The position numbers and the translations under genes are program-made. Below the pieces are notes generated by a model. That model was not told the DNA's origin, ran no database searches, and saw only the letters and a list, made by a program, of their open reading frames with translations. DNA of 64,000 nucleotides from an uncultured Nioella sp. (GTDB lineage: Bacteria > Pseudomonadota > Alphaproteobacteria > Rhodobacterales > Rhodobacteraceae): positions 434,001 to 498,000 of the forward strand of contig CANLZL010000003.1 of NCBI GenBank assembly GCA_947495575.1, in the 5' to 3' direction. Of the stretch, positions 1 to 8,696 are shown in pieces. The first letter of the stretch is position 1. The number at the start of each line of letters is the position of its first letter.

Positions 1-1
1 A

Positions 2-1282
2 GTGAGCGCGGCCCGTTCTGACATCCTCCTTGATCGGATGATGTCGCTGCATCCCAAGATTATCGACCTGACGCTGGACCGCGTAGACCGATTGTTGGCC
101 GCTTTGGATCATCCAGAGCGCAAGATGCCCCCGGTCATCCACGCGGCGGGAACCAATGGCAAAGGTTCGACCCTTGCTATGATCCGCGCGGGTATTGAGG
201 GGGCGGGCCAATCTGCTCATGTCTATACGTCACCGCACCTGGCACGGTTTCATGAGCGTATCCGGTTGGCCGGTTCGCTGATTGATGAAGATTATCTCAG
301 CGAAATGCTGGATGAATGCCTTGCGGCCAACGGCCCCGACGATATCACCTATTTCGAGATCACGACCTGCGCTGCGCTTTTGGCATTTGCCCGCGTACCC
401 GCCGATTGGACGCTTCTGGAAACGGGGCTTGGTGGGCGACTGGATGCCACAAATGTGGTTGAGGCCCCTGCCCTGACAATCCTCACGCCGATTGACCTGG
501 ACCATCAACAGTTTCTGGGCGACACCTTGACCGCGATTGCCACGGAAAAGGCCGGCATTCTGAAACGTGGTGTGCCTTGTGTTGTTGGACCGCAGCCAGA
601 GGAAGCTATGGACGTGATTGAGGCGCGCGCTGCCCGTCTGGGTGCGCCCTTGCTGGCCCATGGTCAGCACTGGCATGTCTGGGAAGAACGCGGTCGCCTG
701 ATCTTCCAAGATGAGACCGGGCTATTGGACCTACCGCTGCCTGCATTGGCCGGTGGCCATCAAATCATGAATGCCGGTGCCGCATTGGCCGCTCTGCGCC
801 ACTTGGGATTTGATGAGGCGGCTTGCGAGGCAGCTTTAGCAAACGCCTCTTGGCCGGCCCGGATGCAGCGACTGAAAGCTGGCCCCTTGGCGGATGCGGC
901 GGCAGAGGCCGGGTCGGACCTTTGGTTGGATGGCGGGCATAATCCGGCGGCGGCGGCGGCAATCGTCGAAACTCTGTCGCGTCTGCCTGCCAAGCCCACC
1001 CACCTTATCTGCGGGATGCTGAACACTAAGGATGTGGGTGGATTTATGCGGCCCCTGGCCTCTGTGGCAGAAAGCCTGACGGCCGTTTCTATCCCCGGTC
1101 AAACCGCAACGCTGAGCGCGGAGGAGACACTTGTTGCCGCTAGGGATGCCGGGCTGTCAGCCACATCGGCCGAATCCGTCGCAGCGGCATTGGACGACAT
1201 CCTTGCCAGCCACCCCGGCGCACGTGTCTTGATCTGTGGATCGCTTTATTTGGCAGGCGAAATCCTGAAGGAAAACGGCTAG
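2..1282 (+). CDS. folC: Bifunctional dihydrofolate/folylpolyglutamate synthase
   Basis: Cytosolic ATP-dependent ligase that adds glutamate to dihydropteroate and to folates, needed for one-carbon metabolism. The Mur-ligase fold is visible: P-loop GTNGKGS at residues 50-56, TGLGGRLDATN near 141-151, TPIDLDH at 162-168 and the EKAGILK lysine motif near 182-188, then a C-terminal domain with DGGHNP. The 426 residues match the family. The GTG at base 2 is the first codon available and only one base precedes it, so the true start may lie outside the window; accD commonly lies upstream in alphaproteobacteria but cannot be seen here. Its stop overlaps the stop of the convergent permease gene. Confidence 0.93.
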   Translation: MSAARSDILLDRMMSLHPKIIDLTLDRVDRLLAALDHPERKMPPVIHAAGTNGKGSTLAMIRAGIEGAGQSAHVYTSPHLARFHERIRLAGSLIDEDYLSEMLDECLAANGPDDITYFEITTCAALLAFARVPADWTLLETGLGGRLDATNVVEAPALTILTPIDLDHQQFLGDTLTAIATEKAGILKRGVPCVVGPQPEEAMDVIEARAARLGAPLLAHGQHWHVWEERGRLIFQDETGLLDLPLPALAGGHQIMNAGAALAALRHLGFDEAACEAALANASWPARMQRLKAGPLADAAAEAGSDLWLDGGHNPAAAAAIVETLSRLPAKPTHLICGMLNTKDVGGFMRPLASVAESLTAVSIPGQTATLSAEETLVAARDAGLSATSAESVAAALDDILASHPGARVLICGSLYLAGEILKENG

Positions 1283-2193
1283 GCTTGGCTGCCGCCGCGC
1301 GCGGGGCCAAAAAGGGCCGCCAAGGCCAAAATGACGCCGGAAACGGTCGCGATCATTCCCGCCGCGCTGACGGAATCCTGCCCGCCAAACCACATCGGCC
1401 CATATCCCGCGAAGACATAGCCAAATACGGCCGACAGGATGGCAAAGACCACGCTCCAGCCGACTTGCCGCCCCAAGCGATTGGTCATCAAGCGCGCTGC
1501 GGCAGGCGGACAAATGAACATCGCGATCACGATGATGGATCCGACCGCGTCAAAGGCTGCAACCGCCGCAACCGCAGATATTGCCACAAGAGCCAGCCCA
1601 AGGGCCCCGGTCTGCATACCCATGACCTGCGCGAACCCTTCATCAAAGGTCGAGATCTTCAGCGGCCGCCAAAAAATCCAGATAAAGGCGATCACGCCAA
1701 CCATGGCGATGAAAATGCGGGGCAATTCCGGCGGCAAGCCAGCCAGCGCTTCAGGATCCAGCAGCGATGACCAGCCAAAGGCGTCCAGCCAGATCAGGCT
1801 TTCTAAATTTCCCATCAACGCATGTTCAACATCCAAGTGAACCGATGACGTGTCTGACCGTTCCAACAACAAAACGCCCGCCGCGAACATCGAGGTGAAG
1901 ACAACACCCATTGCAGCGCCCGGTTCAATCTTGCCAAGGCGCTGAATGGCTTCGATCAATATGACGGCCACTAGGGCCGCGACCGCCGCGCCAATCATCA
2001 TTGGCCATGTTGTAACAGTTCCAGTGAACAAGAAGGCCACGACGATGCCGGGCAAAACAACGTGACTGATGGCATCGCCAATCAACGCCTGTTTGCGCAG
2101 GACAAGAAAGTTTCCGGGCAATGCACAGGCGATGGCCGCAAAAATACCAATCAGCATCGGTGGCAAACTGAGGGAAACAAATTCAGATCCCAT
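1279..2193 (-). CDS. Metal ABC transporter permease (Mn/Zn/Fe type)
   Basis: Inner-membrane subunit of a TroABCD/SitABCD/ZnuABC-type importer for divalent manganese, zinc or iron. It is 304 residues of about eight to nine hydrophobic segments, with the family signature GNFLVLRKQALIGDAISHVVLPG near residues 27-49. It is the last gene of a four-gene minus-strand operon; its ATG overlaps the stop of the preceding permease by one base (TAATG). Having two non-identical permeases suggests a heterodimeric membrane channel. The exact metal cannot be read from this subunit; manganese is favoured from the ATPase and binding protein. Confidence 0.9.
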   Translation of the reverse strand: MGSEFVSLSLPPMLIGIFAAIACALPGNFLVLRKQALIGDAISHVVLPGIVVAFLFTGTVTTWPMMIGAAVAALVAVILIEAIQRLGKIEPGAAMGVVFTSMFAAGVLLLERSDTSSVHLDVEHALMGNLESLIWLDAFGWSSLLDPEALAGLPPELPRIFIAMVGVIAFIWIFWRPLKISTFDEGFAQVMGMQTGALGLALVAISAVAAVAAFDAVGSIIVIAMFICPPAAARLMTNRLGRQVGWSVVFAILSAVFGYVFAGYGPMWFGGQDSVSAAGMIATVSGVILALAALFGPARGGSQA

Positions 2194-3398
2194 TATGCCG
2201 GCACCCCTTGCGGCGCTGCGATACGAGCGTCGATTTCGGCCAGTTGATCCGGTGTTACCACCGTCTCGATCTGACGCAATCCGTCATAAAGCGCGGCGGT
2301 CGATTCATGGTCCGCCATGCCGCGCAAAATCTCCCACCGCTTCTCATCCAACAAGGCTTTGGCCGCCCGGGCGCGGCCGTCGTCGGTCGCGACGCCATCC
2401 GCGCGGGCCAGACCCTCGCGCGCCAGAATGCGCATTGTGTAGCGTTCAAAAATGGGCTGACCCTGTGCCAGCGCCAGAAGACCCTGCCGCATGTGGACCC
2501 TGCGCTGAAACCGCAGATGGCGCAAAATGGCTGCCAGAACCCCGCGGTTTGGCGCAAAAAAGAGCGAAAGGGCGAAAAGGGTAAAGGACGTCAGCACAAT
2601 AATGGGTCCGGTTGGCAAAGCAGGCGCTGACGCCGAAATGGCCGCACCGATAAACCCCGAAACTCCGCCAATTACGCCCGACAATTGCCAAACCCGCGCT
2701 GTATTATCTGTCCAGAACCGAGCCGTGACCGGCGGGATAATCAGCAGCGCAACAATCAGGATCAGGCCGACGATTTTTAGCCCCACAACTGTCACGGCCA
2801 TGACCAACGCCATTGTTGCGAAATCGACAGCGCGGGTATTCATACCCTGCGCCGCCGCAAATTCAGGATCAAACGCCACCATGATCATCGGACGCCGCAA
2901 AAGCAAAGTTAGGGCAAGGGTCAAAGCACCACCCACGGCGATCAGGACCGCGTCGGAAAAAAGCATGCCCGCCGTTGAGCCCAAGAGCAGCCCATCCAAC
3001 CCTGCCTGCCGCCCCGATTGCATGGTTTGGATGACCGTCAGCAGCACAATTCCGAAGCCAAAAAACACGGAAAGTACCGCCCCGATCGCGCTGTCCTCTG
3101 CCAATCTGGTGCGACGGGTCAACCATTGAACAGATGCCAGGCCAAGCGCCGCAGTTGCCGCTGATCCGATCAGCAAGCCCGCCAAGTTTCGCCCATCGCC
3201 GCCAAAGGCGACCATAACGATAAAGGCCAGGCCGACACCTGGCAGGGTTGCATGGCTGATCGCGTCAGAGACCAGTGCGCGCTTTCTTAGAAATAGGAAT
3301 GTTCCAGTCACCCCGGCGGACACACCAAGCAACATGGCGCCAATGGCAACCAACGTGGCGTTATAGCCAAGCTGAAGGGTCAGCGCCTGCCAGATCAT
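2193..3398 (-). CDS. Metal ABC transporter permease with C-terminal cytosolic extension
   Basis: Second membrane subunit of the metal importer. Residues about 1-290 are the usual hydrophobic permease domain, with GTFLFLRKRALVSDAISHATLPG near residues 32-54. About 110 extra residues follow (from roughly residue 292), rich in charge and helical, ending in DQLAEIDARIAAPQG. Longer permeases of the TroC/MntB type are known to carry a winged-helix-like, DtxR-related tail, and the position and length here fit that; the assignment of the tail is inference. It lies between the ATPase gene (3-bp gap) and the shorter permease (1-bp overlap), so translation is probably coupled. Confidence 0.88.
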   Translation of the reverse strand: MIWQALTLQLGYNATLVAIGAMLLGVSAGVTGTFLFLRKRALVSDAISHATLPGVGLAFIVMVAFGGDGRNLAGLLIGSAATAALGLASVQWLTRRTRLAEDSAIGAVLSVFFGFGIVLLTVIQTMQSGRQAGLDGLLLGSTAGMLFSDAVLIAVGGALTLALTLLLRRPMIMVAFDPEFAAAQGMNTRAVDFATMALVMAVTVVGLKIVGLILIVALLIIPPVTARFWTDNTARVWQLSGVIGGVSGFIGAAISASAPALPTGPIIVLTSFTLFALSLFFAPNRGVLAAILRHLRFQRRVHMRQGLLALAQGQPIFERYTMRILAREGLARADGVATDDGRARAAKALLDEKRWEILRGMADHESTAALYDGLRQIETVVTPDQLAEIDARIAAPQGVPA

Positions 3399-3401
3399 GG
3401 G

Positions 3402-4205
3402 TTAACCTGCCAGAACCTGGTCGATCTGCGCGGTGGCCAATCGGCCGCCATAGGCTGCCTGCAGGTTCTCGGACGTAAAGGCCTCTTTAACCGTGCCCTC
3501 TGCCATTTTGCGGGTGTTCAACAAAAGAACGCGGTCAAAATACTCTGGTACTGTCGCCAGATCGTGATGCACCGAAACAACTGTCTTTCCGTCGGCCTTC
3601 AGTTTTTTCAGCACGGCAATAATGGCCTTCTCAGTCGCGGCATCGACACCTGCGAAAGGCTCGTCCAATAAGTAGAGGTCAGCGCCTTGCGCCAAGGCAC
3701 GGGCAAGAAACACGCGTTGCTGTTGGCCGCCAGACAACTGCCCGATCTGGCGATTGGCAAATTCTTCCATCCCAACCCGCGACAAGCACTCTCTGGCGCG
3801 CGATTTGTGGCCACCGCTGATCAGGCGCAAAAGGCCAAGTTCCCGCGCCATTCCCATTAGAACGACATCCAGAACAGTTGTTGGGAAATCCCAGTCAACG
3901 CTGGCGCGCTGCGGGACATAAGCGATGCGCGCGCGCTGCTCATCCAGTGGCTTGCCGTAAACCGTGACAGAGCCTGAAAGCGGCCTCAAAATGCCAAGCG
4001 CTGCTTTCAGCATCGTGGACTTTCCGGCACCGTTGGGGCCAATAATGGCTGTCATTGACCCATCGACAAAGGTCGCATCAACCGAGAATACAACCGGTTT
4101 CTGGCCATACGAGACGGTCATGCCGCGAATGGCTAAAGGGCTGTTGGCGGTGTCTTCTGCGGTCAAAACCTGACCGCCATTTGAGGCTAAGGTCAATTCG
4201 GGCAT
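3402..4205 (-). CDS. Metal ABC transporter ATP-binding protein
   Basis: Cytoplasmic ATPase driving the divalent-metal importer. Seen: Walker A GPNGAGKST, signature LSGGQQQRV, Walker B LYLLDEPFAG and the switch histidine in VSVHHDL. The Q-loop stretch VPQRASVDWDFPTTVLDVV is typical of the manganese/zinc group. The ATG at 4205 gives 267 residues and sits one base after the stop of the binding-protein gene; a longer reading frame (to 4274) would overlap that gene by 68 bases and adds an unconserved leader, so it was not used. Confidence 0.92.
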   Translation of the reverse strand: MPELTLASNGGQVLTAEDTANSPLAIRGMTVSYGQKPVVFSVDATFVDGSMTAIIGPNGAGKSTMLKAALGILRPLSGSVTVYGKPLDEQRARIAYVPQRASVDWDFPTTVLDVVLMGMARELGLLRLISGGHKSRARECLSRVGMEEFANRQIGQLSGGQQQRVFLARALAQGADLYLLDEPFAGVDAATEKAIIAVLKKLKADGKTVVSVHHDLATVPEYFDRVLLLNTRKMAEGTVKEAFTSENLQAAYGGRLATAQIDQVLAG

Positions 4206-4206
4206 G

Positions 4207-5154
4207 TCACATACCCTCCGACAAGTTGCCGCGCATACCGTGGTCGGGTGGCGTTCCGCCCAAGGCGCGGGCAATAACCGTCACGTTATGATCGATCATG
4301 CCCAAATACGTTCCCTCATAGGTGCCGGCAGGTCCCATCGCATCGGAAAATAACTCGCCGCCGATGGCCACATGATGGCCGGCGGCCTCTGCCCCTTCAA
4401 TCAAGGCGCGAATGCTGCGGTCAGAAACCGAGCTTTCGACAAAAACAGCGCGTATATTACGATCGACCAGCAGCTCCACCAGTTCAGCGATGCGCGACAG
4501 GCCCGCCTCGCTTTCGGTCGAGATGCCCTGAATACCCATAACCTCGAACCCATGCGCCGCGCCGAAATAGTTGAAGGCGTCATGGGCAGTCAGCAAAACG
4601 CGTTGATCCAAAGGCACTGTTGCCAATACCTGCTGGCCATAGGCGGCAAGCTCTTGCAGCTCAGCCAGATAGGATTCTGTTGCCGCGTTAAAGTGATCCG
4701 CGTTTTCTGGATCGACCTCGACCAGGGCGTCGCGGATTTCGACAACCACATCATCCCAAATGGTCGGATCCATCCAGACATGCGGGTCAAAACGATCTTC
4801 ATAATCGTCATGCGACAAAAGCTGATCACGCCCAAGGGCGGTCTCAGCCACGGCAACCACATTTCTACCCTCGGCCAGATCGTGGAAAAACTCTTCCATC
4901 TGCGCCTCAAGGTATAGCCCGTGCCACAGCACCAAATCGGCACGGGTCATCGCAACGATATCGCTACGTGTCTGGCGATAGGCATGCGGGTCAACACCCG
5001 GTCCCATCAAGGCGCGCACTTCAACATGCTCGCCGCCAATTTCTGCAACGGCATCTGCGATCATGCCGGTGGTTGCGACAACGGAAATTTGCGCCATCGC
5101 GGCCGTGCCGGAAAGCGCCGCGGCAAAAAGTGCTGAAAGAAGCCGGAAGCCCAT
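4207..5154 (-). CDS. Periplasmic metal-binding protein of ABC importer (TroA/ZnuA family)
   Basis: Solute-binding protein that delivers Mn2+/Zn2+ to the permeases. An N-terminal signal peptide is clear (hydrophobic LLSALFAAALSGTAAMA, cleavage near residue 21). Metal-ligand regions typical of cluster A-I proteins are present: GVDPHAY, FDPHVWMDP and a C-terminal acidic site in AVFVESSVSD. There is no histidine-rich loop such as zinc-specialised ZnuA proteins often carry, which with the LYLEAQM stretch favours manganese. First gene of the operon; its promoter is overlapped by a large inverted repeat (5191-5236), implying metal-dependent repression by a Fur-family protein (Mur/Zur/Fur). Confidence 0.9.
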   Translation of the reverse strand: MGFRLLSALFAAALSGTAAMAQISVVATTGMIADAVAEIGGEHVEVRALMGPGVDPHAYRQTRSDIVAMTRADLVLWHGLYLEAQMEEFFHDLAEGRNVVAVAETALGRDQLLSHDDYEDRFDPHVWMDPTIWDDVVVEIRDALVEVDPENADHFNAATESYLAELQELAAYGQQVLATVPLDQRVLLTAHDAFNYFGAAHGFEVMGIQGISTESEAGLSRIAELVELLVDRNIRAVFVESSVSDRSIRALIEGAEAAGHHVAIGGELFSDAMGPAGTYEGTYLGMIDHNVTVIARALGGTPPDHGMRGNLSEGM

Positions 5155-5186
5155 GAATAACCTGCAAGTGAGTTTAGTTGAGAATA

Positions 5187-5215
5187 ATAATGAGAATGAC
5201 TCGCAAGAATGTCAA
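5187..5215 (-). promoter_or_regulatory. Promoter of metal ABC operon
   Basis: Read on the minus strand there is a -35 TTGACA (5215-5210), a 17-bp spacer and a -10 CATTAT (5192-5187), about 33 bp before the start codon of the binding-protein gene. The -35 lies between the two arms of the inverted repeat and the left arm covers the spacer, which is the geometry expected for repression by blocking RNA polymerase. Confidence 0.6.
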
Positions 5216-5236
5216 TGCAGTTGCGAGTCATTTTCA
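5191..5236. promoter_or_regulatory. 16-bp inverted repeat, probable metalloregulator operator
   Basis: Arms 5191-5206 (TGAGAATGACTCGCAA) and 5221-5236 (the complement of TGAAAATGACTCGCAA) agree at 15 of 16 positions and are separated by 14 bp. The TGANAATGA-like half resembles Fur-family boxes. Overlap with the promoter of a metal importer makes a Mur, Zur or Fur operator the best guess; which regulator binds cannot be read from sequence. Confidence 0.65.
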
Positions 5237-5312
5237 ATTGCAGGTTACTTTTGACATGACGCAAACTATGTCCAATGGTGGGGAAAACAGGCTCTAACCC
5301 GCTTGTTAGGGT

Positions 5313-6404
5313 CTATTCTCTGGCCCAATCTGCGCTTTGCATTTCTCGCAAACGTGAGGCAGTTCTTTCAAACTCGAAACTTCCCGATCCCTCGATATAG
5401 AGTCTTTCCGGCTCTTCCTCAGCCGAAATAATGACCTTGGTCCCGCCTTCATACAATGCATCCACAAGAGTCACGAACCGCTTGGCTTCATTGAATTTTG
5501 AGCTATCGAGGCGAGGAACATTTTCAAGAATCAAAAGTTTTACTGCCCCAACGAGAGCCAGGTAATCCGCAGGGCCCAGGGGCTTTCCACACAATTCCCA
5601 GAAATCGGCGCGAGTCATTCCGGCCCAGTAGACCGGCAGATGAACTTCGCGTCCTTTGACCTCCAGGACAAGCTCCTCGGATTTACCGCCTGACAAGTCG
5701 TTCCAAATCTGATCAATGGCCTTTCGCGCGGCTGAATTGGCAGGGGTAAAATATGTCTGCTCCCCCGCCAGACGATCCTGCCTGTAATCCGTGACACTGG
5801 CGATCTCATGCACGTTTAGTTTATCGGCCAACAGATTTATGAACGGCAAAAAGAGCTGTCGGTTCAGCCCGTCCTTATACAGGTCCTGCGGCGGTCGATT
5901 TGACGTGGTGACAATCACCACACCGGCCTCAAAAAGCTTCTCAAAAAGGCGGCCAACAATCATCGCATCGGCAATATCCGTGATCTGCATTTCGTCGAAG
6001 CAGAGCAGATCGACCTCTTTCACCACGGCGTCGGCCACTGGCTTGATGGCATCATCAACGCCGGTTTTTCGCGCTTCGTGCAGAGCTGTTTGGATTTCCT
6101 GCATGAACGCGTGAAAATGCACCCGGCGTTTGCGGGCTATCCCTGCATGAGCAAAGAAAAGGTCCATCAGCATAGACTTGCCGCGCCCAACCCCACCCCA
6201 CAAATACAGCCCGCGTTTGCCTTCGGGCATCGTTGGCTTGAACAACCTGCCAAAAAACCGGCCGCTGGGCACAACCTGCGGTCTTTCTTCAAGGGTTTCC
6301 CGCAATTCTTCTAGCTGCAACAAAACCTGTCGCTGCCCAGGGTCAGGTCGCAAAAGCCCTTCGGCTACTCGTGTGTCGTAAATTGCTTGCAAATGCTGTG
6401 CCAT
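5313..6404 (-). CDS. zapE: ZapE/AFG1-family P-loop ATPase
   Basis: AAA-like ATPase related to E. coli ZapE, which acts on the division ring, and to mitochondrial AFG1/LACE1. Walker A GGVGRGKS is at residues 70-77, Walker B is LLCFDEMQITD, and an arginine-rich sensor stretch is VIVTTSNRPP. The ATG at 6404 gives 363 residues beginning MAQHLQAIYDTRV, as in the family; a 62-residue upstream extension would lack conservation and run into the divergent promoter region, so it was rejected. It stands alone, divergent from an MFS gene; function in this organism is by family only. Confidence 0.9.
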   Translation of the reverse strand: MAQHLQAIYDTRVAEGLLRPDPGQRQVLLQLEELRETLEERPQVVPSGRFFGRLFKPTMPEGKRGLYLWGGVGRGKSMLMDLFFAHAGIARKRRVHFHAFMQEIQTALHEARKTGVDDAIKPVADAVVKEVDLLCFDEMQITDIADAMIVGRLFEKLFEAGVVIVTTSNRPPQDLYKDGLNRQLFLPFINLLADKLNVHEIASVTDYRQDRLAGEQTYFTPANSAARKAIDQIWNDLSGGKSEELVLEVKGREVHLPVYWAGMTRADFWELCGKPLGPADYLALVGAVKLLILENVPRLDSSKFNEAKRFVTLVDALYEGGTKVIISAEEEPERLYIEGSGSFEFERTASRLREMQSADWARE

Positions 6405-6431
6405 GAGCCCGTTCGTAGCTCGATTTCGCCT

Positions 6432-6453
6432 TAAGATTCCACAAGAAATCTTA
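6432..6453. repeat. Inverted repeat in zapE/MFS divergent region
   Basis: TAAGATT (6432-6438) and AATCTTA (6447-6453) form a perfect 7-bp inverted repeat with an 8-bp centre, just upstream of zapE in the 127-bp gap between divergent genes. It could be an operator; no regulator gene is adjacent. Confidence 0.4.
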
Positions 6454-6476
6454 TGTGCCAGTTCACAGATCCTGAT

Positions 6477-6505
6477 TTGACATGAGCCTGATCTGCCAAC
6501 AATCT
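6477..6505 (+). promoter_or_regulatory. Promoter of MFS transporter gene
   Basis: TTGACA (6477-6482), a 17-bp spacer and CAATCT (6500-6505) precede the MFS start codon at 6532 by about 26 bp. The -35 is perfect; the -10 is weaker. Confidence 0.5.
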
Positions 6506-6531
6506 CGCCTGGCGAACAAAAAGGATGCGGA

Positions 6532-7773
6532 ATGGACCAGCGCGCGCCCCTAATGACCCCTGTTTTGATCGGTGGCTGCATCGTCATCATGATCTGTTTT
6601 GCGATCCGCGCCAGTTTCGGCGTGTTTCAGATTCCGATCGCAGAGGAATTCAACTGGCTCAGATCAGAGTTCAGCCTGGCAATCGCAATTCAAAACCTCT
6701 TTTGGGGCATTGGTCAGCCGATCTTTGGTGCAATAGCCGAACGGTTTGGCGACCGAAAAGCCATCATTCTGGGTGCAGCCCTGTACGCGGCTGGTTTGAT
6801 CTTTTCGGCCCTTTCCACAACGCCCGGCCAGATGCAGTTTTTTGAAGTCTTCGTGGGCTTCGGCATCGCGGGAACTGGATTTGGGGTTATCCTGGCCATC
6901 GTTGGCCGCGCTGCATCTGACAAGAACCGGTCACTTTCCCTTGGCATCGTGACCGCGGCGGGATCAGCCGGGCAAGTCATCGGCCCACCATTTGCCGAGT
7001 TCATGTTGAATGTAATGTCCTGGCAGGGTGTGTTCCTTGTTTTCGCCGGAACCATCATGGCAGCCCTCTTGGCCCTGCCCCTGCTGCGCGCACCTGAAAT
7101 GGCAAGCAAGGCCGAGCTAGAAGACACTATGGCCGAAATCCTCGGTAAGGCCTTTCGAGATCCGTCTTTCACGTTGATATTTGTCGGGTTTTTCTCCTGT
7201 GGCTATCAGCTGTCCTTTGTGACAGCGCATTTTCCGGCCTTCATTACCGAGGTTTGCGGACCCATTCAGCCGGGAAGCATGCTGTATAATATTGGAGTCA
7301 CGTCAACGTCCACTCTTGGCGCCATTGCAATTTCGCTGATCGGGGCGGCCAATATCGGCGGGACAATCTTCGCAGGTTGGTTAGGCAACCGCTACTCTAA
7401 AAAGTACCTGCTGGCGGGAATCTATGTCGGAAGAACGATCGCGGCGGCTGCATTTATTCTCTACCCGATTACTCCCGTGACCGTGATTGTCTTTTCCATT
7501 GTCATGGGGTCGCTTTGGTTGGCAACGGTGCCGCTGACCAGTGGTCTTGTCGGCTATATTTACGGGCTGCGCTACATGGGAACGCTTTATGGGATCGTGT
7601 TTTTCAGCCACCAGTTGGGCAGCTTTTTGGGCGTCTGGCTGGGCGGTTGGATGTACGATCTATATGGCAGCTATAACGCGGTCTGGTGGATTGGCGTTGG
7701 GGTCGGCGCATTTTCGGCTATCGTGCATTTGCCGATCAACGAGAAACCGTTGAACCAAAGAGCGGCGGCCTAA
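6532..7773 (+). CDS. MFS transporter
   Basis: Inner-membrane carrier of 413 residues with about 12 hydrophobic segments in two halves. The loop after segment 2 has GAIAERFGDRKAI, the MFS motif-A region, near residues 64-76, and a second copy after segment 8 is WLGNRYSKKYLLAG. The overall look (GVFQIPIAEEF...) recalls the monocarboxylate/oxalate-formate antiporter branch, so an organic acid is the likeliest cargo, but this is inference. It converges on the ornithine cyclodeaminase-like gene, with the two stop codons overlapping by 4 bp. Confidence 0.85.
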   Translation: MDQRAPLMTPVLIGGCIVIMICFAIRASFGVFQIPIAEEFNWLRSEFSLAIAIQNLFWGIGQPIFGAIAERFGDRKAIILGAALYAAGLIFSALSTTPGQMQFFEVFVGFGIAGTGFGVILAIVGRAASDKNRSLSLGIVTAAGSAGQVIGPPFAEFMLNVMSWQGVFLVFAGTIMAALLALPLLRAPEMASKAELEDTMAEILGKAFRDPSFTLIFVGFFSCGYQLSFVTAHFPAFITEVCGPIQPGSMLYNIGVTSTSTLGAIAISLIGAANIGGTIFAGWLGNRYSKKYLLAGIYVGRTIAAAAFILYPITPVTVIVFSIVMGSLWLATVPLTSGLVGYIYGLRYMGTLYGIVFFSHQLGSFLGVWLGGWMYDLYGSYNAVWWIGVGVGAFSAIVHLPINEKPLNQRAAA

Positions 7774-8696
7774 CGGCCTAACCCTTTTTGCCAGGCGTCC
7801 AGGATGTAACGGCTGGTCATCAGGTCCAGATGCGCGCCGCCGCCATTCTTGAAAAGCGTGATCTCATCCAGGCTATTGCGCCGCATTTTTCCGTCAGCGA
7901 TGTCGTAAAAATCTGACGCAATCGATGATTCCTGGATGATCCCGGAGTCAATTGGTATCTGAATCTCGCCGATATGTCCAATTGTCGTGGCCCGACTATC
8001 GACATGAATGGTGGCCCGAAGGATTGCATCGTCATCCGCCTCCCGCATGTCGGGGCGGTAGGCGCCAATCAAATCGATATGTTGCCCGGGCTGCAACCAC
8101 GCGCCTTTAAGGATGGGATCAGTCGACATCGTGGCGGATGTTACGATATCAGCCGCGCGAACAGCAGCCTCGAGATCACGCGCTGTATCGGTATGCGGAT
8201 ACTGGTTTGCGAATTCTTCGGCCTTTTCAGCCGTCCTGTTCCAAACTGAAAAATGCGCCTCTGGGAACAAGGCGCCGTAGGCCTGGCGCAAAGAATGGCC
8301 GACGGTTCCCGCCCCGATGATCACAATTTCGCGGCTGTCTGGGCGGGCCAGCAGGGATGCCCCCAACAGACTGTCGCCTGCGGTTTTGTATTTTGTGACC
8401 AAATGAAAATCGACAAGTGCCTCCAGCGTGCCATCTGTGTCGGAGTACAAGTTCACGGCACCCTGTACGGTTCCCAGTCCACTGTCTGGATTGGCTGGAA
8501 AGACATTGGCGGTTTTGACGAGAGAGCCCATGCCGTCGATCCAAGCCACACGGTTCAAAAGCGTGTCGTTACCGCGATAAAGAAACGTGTCGCCAAGATC
8601 GGCCCTTGGACGTGAATGGCCCATTTTGAGCGCTTCGATCAGATCGAGCCAATTGAGAGCACTTTCTGCCTCTTTGCCGACGATTGTGATCTTCAA
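7770..8696 (-). CDS. Ornithine cyclodeaminase / mu-crystallin family protein
   Basis: NAD(P)-dependent cytosolic enzyme of 308 residues. The Rossmann motif IIGAGTVGHS lies near residue 127, and the substrate-side lysine region HLVTKYKTAGDSLLGA precedes it, as in ornithine cyclodeaminase, alanine dehydrogenase and ketimine reductases of this family. Substrate cannot be assigned: members act on ornithine, alanine, cyclic imines or lysine. It follows the HAD hydrolase gene with a 4-bp overlap (ATGA type), so the two are co-expressed and may belong to one amino-acid salvage route. Confidence 0.82.
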   Translation of the reverse strand: MKITIVGKEAESALNWLDLIEALKMGHSRPRADLGDTFLYRGNDTLLNRVAWIDGMGSLVKTANVFPANPDSGLGTVQGAVNLYSDTDGTLEALVDFHLVTKYKTAGDSLLGASLLARPDSREIVIIGAGTVGHSLRQAYGALFPEAHFSVWNRTAEKAEEFANQYPHTDTARDLEAAVRAADIVTSATMSTDPILKGAWLQPGQHIDLIGAYRPDMREADDDAILRATIHVDSRATTIGHIGEIQIPIDSGIIQESSIASDFYDIADGKMRRNSLDEITLFKNGGGAHLDLMTSRYILDAWQKGLGR

